In this document: positions 35,296 through 43,948 of the stretch, piece by piece
How the letters are laid out: every line of letters begins with the position of its first letter
Numbering within the stretch: the first letter of the stretch is position 1
From: Acidimicrobiia bacterium
GTDB taxonomy: Bacteria > Acidobacteriota > Vicinamibacteria > Vicinamibacterales > UBA2999
Assembly (NCBI GenBank): GCA_016871255.1
Contig: VFZH01000006.1
Location: forward strand, 1-56,814
Direction of reading: 5' to 3'
DNA length: 56,814 nucleotides
The notes under the pieces: model-generated
Database searches by the model: none
What the model saw: the letters and a program-made list of their open reading frames with translations, nothing else
Told to the model about the DNA's origin: nothing
Program-made: the position numbers and the translations under genes

Positions 35296-36851
35296 TGCGC
35301 CGCGCCGGGATTGCGCGGCTTCGGCAGCGGCTTGCGGGGGAGCGTCTCGTCGCGGTTGGCCGCCTGGTACGCGAGCCAGGCGACGATGACGGCGTTCCGC
35401 TTCAGGTCCTCGGACTGCAGGCGCTCGTAGAGATCCATGCTGGCGTGGTGCGAGTGCGTGAAGTACTCGATCGGATCCTGGATGAACTGGAACCCCGGCA
35501 GCCCGACATCGTCGAAGGACAGGTGATCCGTCCCCCCCGTTCCCCGAAGCGTGAGCGTGCCGGCGCCCGTCGAGGCGAACGGCTGCAGCCACTCCGCGAA
35601 GACCGGGCGCGCCGCCTCGTTGCCCTGCAGGTAGACCCCGCGGATGACGCCGGTGCCGTTGTCGAGGTTCAGGTACACGGAGAGCTTCTCGTGCTCCGGC
35701 TTCAACGCCATCGTCTGCCGATCGGCGAAGTGCTCGGCGACGTACGCGCGCGATCCGAGCAGGCCCTGCTCTTCACCCGTCCAGAGCGCCAGCCGCACCG
35801 TGCGGCGGAGCGGCAGGCCCGTCGCCTTCAGGATGCGCAGGGCCTCCATCATCACGGCGCAGCCGGCCGTGTTGTCCGTGGCGCCGGTGCCCGCGTGCCA
35901 CGCGTCGAAGTGCGCACCCAGGATGACGAGCTCGTCCCGCTTGTCCGTGCCCGGCAGGTCCGCCACGATGTTGTAGGTGTCAAGCGAGGCGTCGTGAAAG
36001 CGGTTCTCCACGTCCAGGTACACGCGCACGGGCACGTGGCGTTCGAGCATGCGTGCCAGGCGGCCATAGTGCTCCGTCGCCAGCACGAGGTGCGGGGGCA
36101 CGGCCTCGGCATCCAGGTGCCGGAGCGCCGATGAGCCGGTGACGTGCACGCTGCCGTGGTCGCCCACGCCAGACCCAGGCTCGAGCAGGGCAGCCACGCC
36201 TTCTCTTTGAAGGAAGCGCAGGCGGCGTCTGGCGAACTCGGGGTCCGGTCCTGTGGGACCGGCGTTGCCGCCGCCGCGGGACGGCGGCTGCTGCTTCTCG
36301 AGCTCGGCCAGCTCGGTGTCCGAGCGCCGCCGCCCCGGGGGCTCGAAGAAGGCCGCCACCGCGCGCGGCTGCTGTACGAGCACCACCCTCCCGGCCAGCT
36401 TCCCGGTCCACCTGGCAAAGTCCTCGTCCCGCTCGATCTCGGCCATCACGACGTCGGCTTCAATCGGTCCGACGCCGGGCGTCCACGCCCTGGGGAACGC
36501 CAGCAGCGGCCACGGCAACGGTGACACGACGCGAACCACGAGGCGCTCGTTGGACCAGCCGCGGCCGAACGGCCCCCACGGCTCCTTCCACACGTCCTCG
36601 ATGCCCCAGCCCTGGAGGCGCGACACCGTCCAGTCGGCGGCCGCATCCATGCCCGGCGAGTTGGTCAGCCGCGATCCGTGGACGTCGGTCAGCCACGACG
36701 CGGTGTCCATGACCTGCGATCGCGACAGCCCCTCGTCCCGGATCTGCTCGAGCGCGGCGGGCTCCGGCGCCGCGTGCTGCGCCTGGAGCGCCGCGACCAC
36801 GAGGCTGGCCAGCGCGGCGGCGCGGGTGGCCGCGTACAGCTGTTTCAGCAT
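35292..36851 (-). CDS. Secreted M28-family zinc aminopeptidase
   Basis: 519 residues with a signal peptide (AALASLVVAALQAQH). A protease-associated region sits at about 100-260. The M28 core shows GAHFDAWHAGTGATDNTAG (zinc His and bridging Asp), WTGEEQGLLGSR (catalytic and zinc Glu), LNLDNG and SHHASMD (final zinc His). It cleaves N-terminal residues from extracellular peptides. The gene is divergent from the DUF1015 gene across 54 bp, so the two may share a promoter region; no clear hexamers are seen there. Confidence 0.92.
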   Translation of the reverse strand: MLKQLYAATRAAALASLVVAALQAQHAAPEPAALEQIRDEGLSRSQVMDTASWLTDVHGSRLTNSPGMDAAADWTVSRLQGWGIEDVWKEPWGPFGRGWSNERLVVRVVSPLPWPLLAFPRAWTPGVGPIEADVVMAEIERDEDFARWTGKLAGRVVLVQQPRAVAAFFEPPGRRRSDTELAELEKQQPPSRGGGNAGPTGPDPEFARRRLRFLQREGVAALLEPGSGVGDHGSVHVTGSSALRHLDAEAVPPHLVLATEHYGRLARMLERHVPVRVYLDVENRFHDASLDTYNIVADLPGTDKRDELVILGAHFDAWHAGTGATDNTAGCAVMMEALRILKATGLPLRRTVRLALWTGEEQGLLGSRAYVAEHFADRQTMALKPEHEKLSVYLNLDNGTGVIRGVYLQGNEAARPVFAEWLQPFASTGAGTLTLRGTGGTDHLSFDDVGLPGFQFIQDPIEYFTHSHHASMDLYERLQSEDLKRNAVIVAWLAYQAANRDETLPRKPLPKPRNPGAAQ

Positions 36852-36905
36852 GGTGGTGATGATGCCTTCGGAATGGTTCGTGATGATACGATCGAAGGCT
36901 CGCCC

Positions 36906-38126
36906 ATGGCCAGACTACTGCCCCTGAAAGCCCTTCGTCCGGAGCCGTCCGTGGCGGCCCGTGTCGCCGCCGTGCCGTACGACGTCGTGGACGCGTCCGA
37001 AGCCCGGGCGCTCGCGAGCGGCAACCCGCTGAGCTTCCTGCACGTCTCGCGCGCGGAGATCGACCTGCCCGCTGACGTGGATCCCTATTCGGATCGCGTC
37101 TACCAGACGGCGGCCACGAACTTCGCCCGCCTGCGCGAGACGGCGCCGCTGGTCACAGACGACGAGCCGGGCGTGTACCTCTACCGCCTGCGCATGGGCG
37201 CGCACGTGCAGACGGGCGTGGCGGCGTGCTTCTCGGTGGACGAATACGACCACGACATCATCCGCAAGCACGAGCGGACGCGGCGCGACAAGGAGGACGA
37301 CCGGACGCGCCACATTCTGGAGCTGCGCGCGCAGACCGGACCGGTCTTCCTCACCTACAAGGCCGCGCCGACGGTCGACACGCTGGTCGCGCAGACGACC
37401 GCCGGTCCTCCGCTGGTGGACGTCACGGCGGCCGACGGCGTGCAGCACACGCTGTGGCGCGCGGCCGACACGGCAGCCGGAGCCCTCGTCGCGGCGTTCG
37501 CCGGCATCCCGGCGCTCTACATCGCGGACGGGCACCATCGGGCCGCCAGCGCCGCGCGGGCTCGACAGCAGCTCCGCGCCGAGGCCGGCGGCCGCCCGGG
37601 CGAGTGGGATGCGTTTCTCGCGGTCGCGTTTCCCGATCGGGAGATGCAGATCCTGCCCTACAACCGCGCGATCAAGGACCTCGGGGGCGAAACGGCGGAG
37701 TCGCTGCTGGCGAAGATCGGCCTCGTCCACGCGGTGAGCGATGGCGAGGCCTCGCCCCGCGGCCGCGGCGAGGTGGGCATGTACCTCGCCGGCCGCTGGC
37801 ACACGATCCGGCTGGCCGACGACCCGGCGAGCACCGCTCCCGACCGCCGCCTCGACGTCAGCCGACTCCAGGACACCGTCCTCGAGCCCCTGCTCGGCAT
37901 CGGCGACGTGCGCAGCGACCCGCGCATCGGCTTCGTGGGGGGCGCGCGCGGGACGGCGGCGCTGGAAGCGATGGTGAACACAGGCGCGGCGGCCGTCGCG
38001 TTTTCGATGTACCCGGTGAGCGTGGACGACCTGATGGCGATCTCGGACGCCGGCGGAATCATGCCGCCGAAGTCCACCTGGTTCGAGCCGAAACTCCGGG
38101 ACGGGTTGCTGTCGCACGAGATATAG
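36906..38126 (+). CDS. DUF1015-family protein (putative HPr-Ser-kinase/phosphatase-like fold)
   Basis: 406 residues. The family hallmark YIADGHHRAASAARA is present near residue 200, with PYDVVDASEARALASGNPLSFLHVSRAE at the start. The family is widespread and conserved but its activity is not established. A cytoplasmic location is expected; no signal peptide is seen. It is a single-gene transcript, convergent with the PDZ gene and ended by the inverted repeat at 38198-38221. Confidence 0.9.
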   Translation: MARLLPLKALRPEPSVAARVAAVPYDVVDASEARALASGNPLSFLHVSRAEIDLPADVDPYSDRVYQTAATNFARLRETAPLVTDDEPGVYLYRLRMGAHVQTGVAACFSVDEYDHDIIRKHERTRRDKEDDRTRHILELRAQTGPVFLTYKAAPTVDTLVAQTTAGPPLVDVTAADGVQHTLWRAADTAAGALVAAFAGIPALYIADGHHRAASAARARQQLRAEAGGRPGEWDAFLAVAFPDREMQILPYNRAIKDLGGETAESLLAKIGLVHAVSDGEASPRGRGEVGMYLAGRWHTIRLADDPASTAPDRRLDVSRLQDTVLEPLLGIGDVRSDPRIGFVGGARGTAALEAMVNTGAAAVAFSMYPVSVDDLMAISDAGGIMPPKSTWFEPKLRDGLLSHEI

Positions 38127-38175
38127 GCTCAGGCTCTCGGCGCCAACCTTTGCCGGAGTTCACGTGTGCTGCCGT

Positions 38176-38221
38176 AGCGGCCGACTTCAGCCGGCCCGCC
38201 GGCCAGCGGGCGCTGGCCGGC
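38176..38221. terminator. REP-like copy plus 11-bp perfect hairpin between convergent genes
   Basis: GGCCGACTTCAGCCGGCC is followed by GCCGGCCAGCG-GG-CGCTGGCCGGC (38198-38221). Placed between convergent stops at 38126 and 38250, it is suited to bidirectional termination. Confidence 0.6.
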
Positions 38222-38249
38222 ACGGGTGTCAGCTCACGTGAGCGCCAGA

Positions 38250-39161
38250 CTAGATCGGCCCGGTCCTGCGGGCCGCTCGTGGCTCGGGCGGCGCAGGGAC
38301 CGTGCCCTTCAGGACCGCGGACTTCCGGTCGCGCACGATCGCGATCTCCACGTCTGCATCGCCCTCGAGCCGGCGCACGGCATCACGCAGGTCGTCCGGA
38401 TCCTGAATGGGACTGCCGTTGAAGGTCGCGACGATGTCGCCGGCCCTGAGGCCGGCCTTCGCCGCGGGGGATTCGGGCTCGACCGACGCGACGAGCACAC
38501 CGTTGCCGGCGCCGAAGTACTCGGCGAGCTGATCGGTCAGCGGCTCGACCGACACCCCAAGCTGGCGCTGCGGCGCGCGCACGATGAAGGGTGGCTCCGG
38601 CTGCCACTCGAACTCCCGGACCTTGTCGCGCAGGCGCCGCCCCAGATCACGGATCCGGGGTTCCACCTCCCGCACGTGCAGCTCGATCTCCCGCTCGACG
38701 TCCCGCTGGTCGGGCAGCGCGGCGCGGATCCGGGCGCCCGGCGCTGACGCGGCCTCGGGCGCCATCGACAGCGTGCGGCGACCACCGTCGCGGCGGACCT
38801 CGACCTGGACGGACCGGCCCACGGGTGTTTCCTGCACCAGCCGGGCGAACTGCCGCGCGCTGCGGACGCGTTCGCCGTCGAACCCGACCACGACGTCCCC
38901 TGTCTGCAGTCCCGCGCGTGCCGCAGGGGACTCCTCGCCCACCCGCTCGACGTACGCACCGCCGGACTCCTGACTCGCAGCCTCGTCGGCTGTCAGGTCG
39001 CGCACGCTGGCTCCGATGGCAGCGCGATCCTCGATCAGCCCGCCCGCGAGGACGGGCGGTGCCGGAGCGCTTCGATCCTGTGCGCGCACCACTCCGGTTC
39101 CGAACTGGCCCAGTACTGCGACCGCCGCCACCGCCGCCGCGGCAAGAGTCGATTTCGTCAT
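38250..39161 (-). CDS. Secreted protein with two PDZ domains
   Basis: 303 residues. The signal peptide is MTKSTLAAAAVAAVAVLGQFGTGVVRAQ. PDZ 1 (about 45-130) contains GGAYVERVGEESPAARAGLQTGDVVVGFDGE; PDZ 2 (about 190-285) contains GVLVASVEPESPAAKAGLRAGDIVATFNG. No protease domain is attached, so it resembles the ligand-binding part of HtrA and may sense or present unfolded proteins. ATG 39161 is preceded by AAAGGTG at 6 bases. The 222-bp gap upstream (39162-39383) holds only a 12-bp match to the inverted-repeat end (near 39337) and no gene. Confidence 0.85.
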   Translation of the reverse strand: MTKSTLAAAAVAAVAVLGQFGTGVVRAQDRSAPAPPVLAGGLIEDRAAIGASVRDLTADEAASQESGGAYVERVGEESPAARAGLQTGDVVVGFDGERVRSARQFARLVQETPVGRSVQVEVRRDGGRRTLSMAPEAASAPGARIRAALPDQRDVEREIELHVREVEPRIRDLGRRLRDKVREFEWQPEPPFIVRAPQRQLGVSVEPLTDQLAEYFGAGNGVLVASVEPESPAAKAGLRAGDIVATFNGSPIQDPDDLRDAVRRLEGDADVEIAIVRDRKSAVLKGTVPAPPEPRAARRTGPI

Positions 39162-39383
39162 GTCGCACCTTTCCCCGGCGGCCGGGACACGACGCGCACC
39201 CGGCCGGCCGTTCACGGGGATCTGACGACAGACCCCACCAGATGGCCGGCGCGTCCGGGCATGAGGGGCGATGCGGAGGGTGCCGCCAACCAGAACTGGC
39301 CACTGGAAGCGTCGACCGGCACCCTCGGCCGGCCAAGGGCCCTGGCCGCTGCGGATGTCGACCGGTGTCTTCGGCCCGGCGGT

Positions 39384-41153
39384 TCAGCGATGGCTGACGG
39401 TCACCGCGACGGCGGTCATGTCGTCGCTCTGGGGCGCGCCGCCGCGGAACGTGCGCACGGCATCGAAAATGGCGTCGACGACGGCGCTGGCGGGTCGCCC
39501 GCGGTGGTGGTGGACAACCTCGATCAGGCGTGCGGCGCCGAACTCCTCCTCGTCCTCGTTCAGCGCCTCGAAGATGCCATCGGAGCAGAACACGAACACG
39601 TCCCCTGCGGCGAGCGGGAGGCACACTTCGTCGTACGTCGTTCGCTCGAAGGCACCCAGCGGAATCCCGGGCAGCTCGATCTGTTCGCACACGTCACGCG
39701 AGCAGCGGACGGGATACGGCAAGCCCGAGTTGGCCACGGTCACGGTGCCGGCCTTCGTGTCGAACAGGGCGTAGCAGAGCGTGCAGAAGTACTCCTCGAG
39801 CTGACGCTCGTGCAGCCGCGTGTTCATCGCGGCCAGGGTGGCGGCCACGCCGAAGTGCTCCGACTGGTACCGGCGGCGACGGATGCTCGACCGGACGAGT
39901 TCCGCCGCGTAGGCGCTGTAGAGCGCCGCCGGTACGCCCTTGCCTGCCACGTCGCCCACGGCCACGACCAGCGAGTCGGCGTCCTGCGCGCGGTAGTCGT
40001 GCAGGTCGCCCCCCAGCTCCAGAGCGGACGCGAAGCGCCCGGCGACATCGAGGCCGGGAATCGGCGGGCTGACCTCGCCGGGCTGGAGGGCTCGCTGCAC
40101 CCGTCGCGCGATGCGCAGCTCGCGCTCCATCCTGAGCTCGCTCCGCCGGATCTGCTCGTAGAGCCGCGCGTTCTCGATCGCCACGGCCGCGTGGCTCGCC
40201 AGCAGCGTCAGCATCTGCGCGTGCTCCCGCGTGAACGCGTCGAGCTCGGGGCTCTCAAGGTCGAAGACGCCGATGCAGCGGTCCTGGATGAGGAGGGGGA
40301 CGACCAGCTCGGACTGCACATCTTCCACCGCCGGAATGTAGCGGGGATCCCGGGACACGTCGGAGACCAGCACCAGCTGGCGCTGCTGGGCGGCCCAGCC
40401 CACCAGCCCCTGCCCCAGCGGCACCTCGCGCAGCGCCGACACGTCGCCGTAGCGCAGCGCCACCTTCATCTCGAGGCGCTGCTCCGCCTCGTTCATCAGC
40501 AGTATGCCGAACGTCCGGTAGTCGATGATGCGCCGGGTCAGGCTGGCGATCCGCGTGAGCAGCTCGTCCAGATCGAGCACCGACGACACTTCGCGTCCGA
40601 TCTCGGCCAGCGTCTCGAGCATCGATACGAGGCGGCGCTCCGACTCGAAGAGCCGGGCGTTCTCGATCGCTACGGCCACGTGTGCCGCGAACTGCCGCAG
40701 CAGCGCCTCGTCCTGGCTGGTGAACGCGCCGCGGCGCTCGCTCAGGAGGTTGAGCGCGCCGATCACGCGCCCCTTTCGGCGCAGCGGCACGGCGAGCTGC
40801 GCGATGATCCCGGGCACGGGGCCGCGGTAACGCGGCTCCTCGCTGACGTCGTTCACGAGAATGGGGCGGCCCTGCTCGACGGCGGCGCCCACGACGCCCT
40901 GCCCGACCTTCAGCGTCATCGTCGCCCCCGCGGGATAGCCCACCGAATAGGCGATGGTCAGCTCGTCGCGCGCCGCGTCGAGCAGGTACACGGAGAAGGC
41001 GCTGAACTCGGTGAGGCGCGCGATGAGCTGCGGGATCTTCGCCAGCAGCTCGTGGAGGTCGAGGACGGAGGTCACCTCGCGCCCCAGTTCGAACAGCGTG
41101 GACAGCTGTTCGTTCGCGGTGACGGCTCTGGGTGCGGCGGCCTCGTCGGTCAT
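39384..41153 (-). CDS. Tandem-GAF PP2C-type (SpoIIE/RsbU-like) serine phosphatase
   Basis: 589 residues. Two GAF sensor domains (about 15-165 and 185-345), each followed by the signalling helix VAIENARLFE or VAIENARLYE, lead to a SpoIIE/RsbU phosphatase domain (about 375-589). Metal-binding residues are visible in LELGGDLHDY and VGDVAGKGVPAALY, FCSDGIFEA and SDDMTAVAV. Such enzymes dephosphorylate anti-sigma antagonists in partner-switching stress pathways. No anti-sigma or antagonist gene is adjacent. ATG 41153 is preferred; GTG 41198 would overlap the divergent FabZ-like start. Confidence 0.9.
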   Translation of the reverse strand: MTDEAAAPRAVTANEQLSTLFELGREVTSVLDLHELLAKIPQLIARLTEFSAFSVYLLDAARDELTIAYSVGYPAGATMTLKVGQGVVGAAVEQGRPILVNDVSEEPRYRGPVPGIIAQLAVPLRRKGRVIGALNLLSERRGAFTSQDEALLRQFAAHVAVAIENARLFESERRLVSMLETLAEIGREVSSVLDLDELLTRIASLTRRIIDYRTFGILLMNEAEQRLEMKVALRYGDVSALREVPLGQGLVGWAAQQRQLVLVSDVSRDPRYIPAVEDVQSELVVPLLIQDRCIGVFDLESPELDAFTREHAQMLTLLASHAAVAIENARLYEQIRRSELRMERELRIARRVQRALQPGEVSPPIPGLDVAGRFASALELGGDLHDYRAQDADSLVVAVGDVAGKGVPAALYSAYAAELVRSSIRRRRYQSEHFGVAATLAAMNTRLHERQLEEYFCTLCYALFDTKAGTVTVANSGLPYPVRCSRDVCEQIELPGIPLGAFERTTYDEVCLPLAAGDVFVFCSDGIFEALNEDEEEFGAARLIEVVHHHRGRPASAVVDAIFDAVRTFRGGAPQSDDMTAVAVTVSHR

Positions 41154-41175
41154 CGGGAGGGATCTCTCCTCACGA

Positions 41176-41181
41176 TATACT
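41176..41181 (+). promoter_or_regulatory. -10-like TATACT next to the FabZ-like start
   Basis: The hexamer ends 9 bases before GTG 41191, implying a leader of only a few bases; no ribosome-binding site is visible. The -35 region (about 41153) is poor. Confidence 0.4.
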
Positions 41182-41190
41182 GATCGGCCC

Positions 41191-41658
41191 GTGGACACGC
41201 TGACGCTGCCGCTCGACTACAGTGCGATCGAGCGGATCCTGCCCCACCGCTACCCGTTCCTGCTGGTCGATCGGATCACCGAGCTCGAGCCGGACAAGCG
41301 GATCGTCGGGGTGAAGAACGTGACGCTGAACGAGCGGTACCTGTCCAGGGAACCCGGGCGGCCGGCCTCGCTGCCGCCGACGATCCTCACCGAAGCGGTG
41401 GCCCAGGTGGGAGCCATCCTGATCCTGTCGAAGCCGGACAACCGCGAGAAGCTCATCTTCTTCACCGGCATCGACCGGGTGCGGTACCGCCGGCCCGTGC
41501 GCCCGGGCGACGTGGTCGAGATCGAAGCGCGCGTCAGGCGTCTGCGGAGCCGGATGGGGCAGCTCGACGGCTTCGCCCGCGTCAACGGGGTTGTCGTCTG
41601 CGACGGCACGATGACCTTCGCGCTGGGACCGGCGGCGGCCACGGGCCAGGCCGGCTGA
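41191..41658 (+). CDS. FabZ-like hotdog-fold protein lacking the catalytic His
   Basis: 155 residues with clear similarity to 3-hydroxyacyl-ACP dehydratase FabZ: IERILPHRYPFLLVDRI, then LTEAVAQVGAIL and FFTGIDRVRYRRPVRPGD. In FabZ the active-site His lies in PGHPVMPG and works with the Glu of EAMAQ. Here the equivalent reads PGRPASLPP, so the His is Arg, with one extra residue before E68. Canonical dehydratase activity is therefore doubtful. It may be a non-enzymatic or altered-specificity paralog. The start at GTG 41191 fits the family N-terminus and a leaderless transcript. Confidence 0.8.
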   Translation: MDTLTLPLDYSAIERILPHRYPFLLVDRITELEPDKRIVGVKNVTLNERYLSREPGRPASLPPTILTEAVAQVGAILILSKPDNREKLIFFTGIDRVRYRRPVRPGDVVEIEARVRRLRSRMGQLDGFARVNGVVVCDGTMTFALGPAAATGQAG

Positions 41659-41672
41659 GCATCAGGCGGGCC

Positions 41673-41694
41673 GGGCCGGCTCAAGCCGGCCCCC
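41673..41694. repeat. REP-like palindrome after the FabZ-like gene
   Basis: GGGCCGGCTCAAGCCGGCCC; a degraded second copy (GGAAGCCGGCCCCCGC) follows near 41750-41767. Together they fill most of the 160-bp gap. Confidence 0.7.
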
Positions 41695-41813
41695 ACAGGC
41701 GTCCGCAGACGTTCCCGGGCAGGCTGGCCTTCGGCTCCGCTCAGGCCCCGGAAGCCGGCCCCCGCAGGGGGCCAGCGGGGCCCGGCACGGGTTCCCGTTT
41801 CGCTCGCCATCGG

Positions 41814-41819
41814 GTAGCA
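41814..41819 (+). promoter_or_regulatory. -10-like TAGCAT directly upstream of the PCYCGC gene
   Basis: Ends 8 bases before ATG 41828, supporting that codon as a leaderless start over the ATG at 41819 that overlaps it. Confidence 0.35.
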
Positions 41820-41827
41820 TGATCGGC

Positions 41828-42334
41828 ATGCGATCAACTCTCATTTCGCTCGGCGCCGGTCTGGTCCTGGTCGCGTTCACGTCGGTGGCACTCTACGGCC
41901 TGGCCGCCCAGCGCGGGCAGGCGCCCGCGGCCGCCGTCAAGCCGGCGCCGCCGGGACCGCTGCCTCCCATCCCGTATGACGGCTACCCGGCGCCGCGGCC
42001 GATGCCCATGGTGCAGGCCACCTACGAGTTTGCGGCGCGGCACCCGGAAGTCCTCAGCCACATGCCGTGCTTCTGCGGCTGCGACCGCAGCGCGAACCAC
42101 GGGTCGAACCACGACTGCTTCATCAAGCGGCGCGGCGCCGATGGCCGGATCCTCGAGTGGGATTCGCACGGCTACGGGTGCGCCATCTGCATCGACGTCG
42201 CGCGCGACGCCATGCAGATGCACAATGCGGGTGCCTCGGTCGTGGCCATCCGCAACGCGATCGACGCGAAGTACGGACCGCGTTTTCCGGGCGTGAACAT
42301 GCCCACGCCGAAGCCGACTGCCGCGAACAGGTGA
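41828..42334 (+). CDS. Secreted PCYCGC-motif protein
   Basis: 168 residues: a signal peptide or anchor (LISLGAGLVLVAFTSVALYGLAA), a Pro-rich stretch, then the PCYCGC-type domain with MPCFCGCDRSANHG, HDCFIK and GYGCAICIDVARDA. The three Cys clusters plus His suggest a bound metal, probably outside the cytoplasm; the family has no established function. ATG 41828 gives a better signal peptide than ATG 41819. The gene precedes the histidine kinase gene by 42 bp. Confidence 0.8.
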   Translation: MRSTLISLGAGLVLVAFTSVALYGLAAQRGQAPAAAVKPAPPGPLPPIPYDGYPAPRPMPMVQATYEFAARHPEVLSHMPCFCGCDRSANHGSNHDCFIKRRGADGRILEWDSHGYGCAICIDVARDAMQMHNAGASVVAIRNAIDAKYGPRFPGVNMPTPKPTAANR

Positions 42335-42376
42335 CCCGAGCGCCGGCTGCGGCGCACCGTGTGACGCCGATCGCGC

Positions 42377-43933
42377 ATGAGCCGGACGCCCGCCGGCACT
42401 GACCCACGGGCCCGGGGCCGCACGGCGGCCCTGGCCCGTTTCCTGGACGAAGCGCCGTTCGGCGCCTTCGTCGGCACCGTTTCCCTCCACGAACCCGGCG
42501 ACGGCACCGTGGTCGCGATGAACCCCGCCGTGGCGCAGCTCTTCGGCGCCCCCGCACAGGCCCGGCTGCATCCGCTGGCACCCGAGCGGTTCGGCGACCC
42601 GGCCGCCAGGAAGGTACTACTCGATCGACTCCGTGCCGGTGAAGAAGTCGCCGACCACCTGGTCCGGATGCGCACGATCGACGGCGCGCCGCTGTGGGTC
42701 GAGGTCACGGCGACGGCGATGCCTTCCCGTCGCCGCGGCGTGATCGCCGTCCGGGCGCTGCTGCGCGACGTGAGCGATCGGCGGCGGCGCGACGACCAGT
42801 CCCGTGCACTCCACCAGCAGCTCCTGCAGGCGGACAAGATGGCCGCGCTCGGACACACGGTGTCCGGCGTCGCCCACGAGCTGAACAACCCGCTGGCCAC
42901 GATCCTGAGCTGGGCCGAGCGGCTGTCGGAGCGGCCGCTGCCACCCGGATCGAGGGAGGGCGTGCGCGTCATCCTCGCGGAAGCCGAGCGCGCGGCGCGC
43001 ATCGTCCGCAACCTGCTGACGCTGGCGCGCAAGCGTCAATCGACGCGGGCCATGGTGGACGTGAACGAGATCATCCGCCACACGCTGGCGCTGCGCGCCG
43101 ACGACCAGCAGGCGCTCGGCGTGGTCACGGTGCAGGACCTGGCGGAAGGGCTGCCGCCGCTGCTCGCGGACGGGCACCAGATCCAGCAGGTGCTCCTCAA
43201 CCTCGTCATCAACGCCGAGCAGGCGATGCGGGCGGCGCACGGCGGCGGCCGACTGCTGGTGCGCACCTCCTTCGACCGCGAGCGACACAGGGTCGTGCTC
43301 GCGGTGGACGACGACGGACCGGGGATTCCCGAGGAGGTGCGTGCACGGATCTTCGATCCGTTCTTCACCACGAAGGCGGTGGGCGAGGGCACGGGCCTCG
43401 GGCTGTCGGTGGCCTACGCGCTGGTCCAGGAGCACGGCGGCCGCATCGACGTGGGCTCGGCGCCGGGCGGAGGGGCTGCGTTCCGCGTCGCGCTGCCGGT
43501 GAGTACGCCGCTCGCGACGCCACCGCCCCGGCCCGTCACGACGCCACCGCGTGGCGAGCTGCGGGGGCGTTCCGTCCTGGTCGTCGAAGATGAGCGCCCG
43601 CTTGCCGCGGCGGTCCTGGAGGCGCTGGGTGACGCAGGCCTGACCGTCACCTACGCCGAGGATGGCGCGCAGGCGCTGGCGCGACTCGCCGAACGGCGCT
43701 TCGATCTGGTGATCTGCGATCTGAAGATGCCGCGGGCAGACGGCCAAGCGGTGTACCGCGCGCTGCAGGCGCTCGATCCGCCGCCACCGGCAATCTTCGT
43801 CACGGGCGAGATTGCCGGCGGCGACGCCGAACGGTTCCTGCACGAGACGCGGGCGCGGTGGCTCGCCAAGCCGTTCCGGCTGGCGGAGCTGCTGCAGGCC
43901 GTGCGCGACGCGCTCGTCGTACCCCGGCCCTGA
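42377..43933 (+). CDS. Hybrid histidine kinase (PAS-HisKA-HATPase-REC)
   Basis: 518 residues, apparently cytoplasmic. A PAS-like sensor spans about 20-135. The phosphoacceptor is H167 in VAHELNNPL, an NtrB-like group. The ATPase has [10 protein letters not shown] (N box), DDDGPGIP (G1) and GTGLGLS (G2). A Pro-rich hinge leads to a C-terminal receiver with D448 (CDLKMP) and K498 (AKPF). The internal receiver suggests phosphate passage to another partner or self-control. No separate cognate regulator is adjacent, although the NtrC-type gene at 45768 is a candidate. Confidence 0.93.
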   Translation: MSRTPAGTDPRARGRTAALARFLDEAPFGAFVGTVSLHEPGDGTVVAMNPAVAQLFGAPAQARLHPLAPERFGDPAARKVLLDRLRAGEEVADHLVRMRTIDGAPLWVEVTATAMPSRRRGVIAVRALLRDVSDRRRRDDQSRALHQQLLQADKMAALGHTVSGVAHELNNPLATILSWAERLSERPLPPGSREGVRVILAEAERAARIVRNLLTLARKRQSTRAMVDVNEIIRHTLALRADDQQALGVVTVQDLAEGLPPLLADGHQIQQVLLNLVINAEQAMRAAHGGGRLLVRTSFDRERHRVVLAVDDDGPGIPEEVRARIFDPFFTTKAVGEGTGLGLSVAYALVQEHGGRIDVGSAPGGGAAFRVALPVSTPLATPPPRPVTTPPRGELRGRSVLVVEDERPLAAAVLEALGDAGLTVTYAEDGAQALARLAERRFDLVICDLKMPRADGQAVYRALQALDPPPPAIFVTGEIAGGDAERFLHETRARWLAKPFRLAELLQAVRDALVVPRP

Positions 43934-43948
43934 GCCGCGCGTGCCTGC

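Noticed and set aside
39330-39350. Third copy of the inverted-repeat element
   Set aside because: Only about 12 bp (AGGGCCCTGGCC) match; there is no second end or inner sequence.
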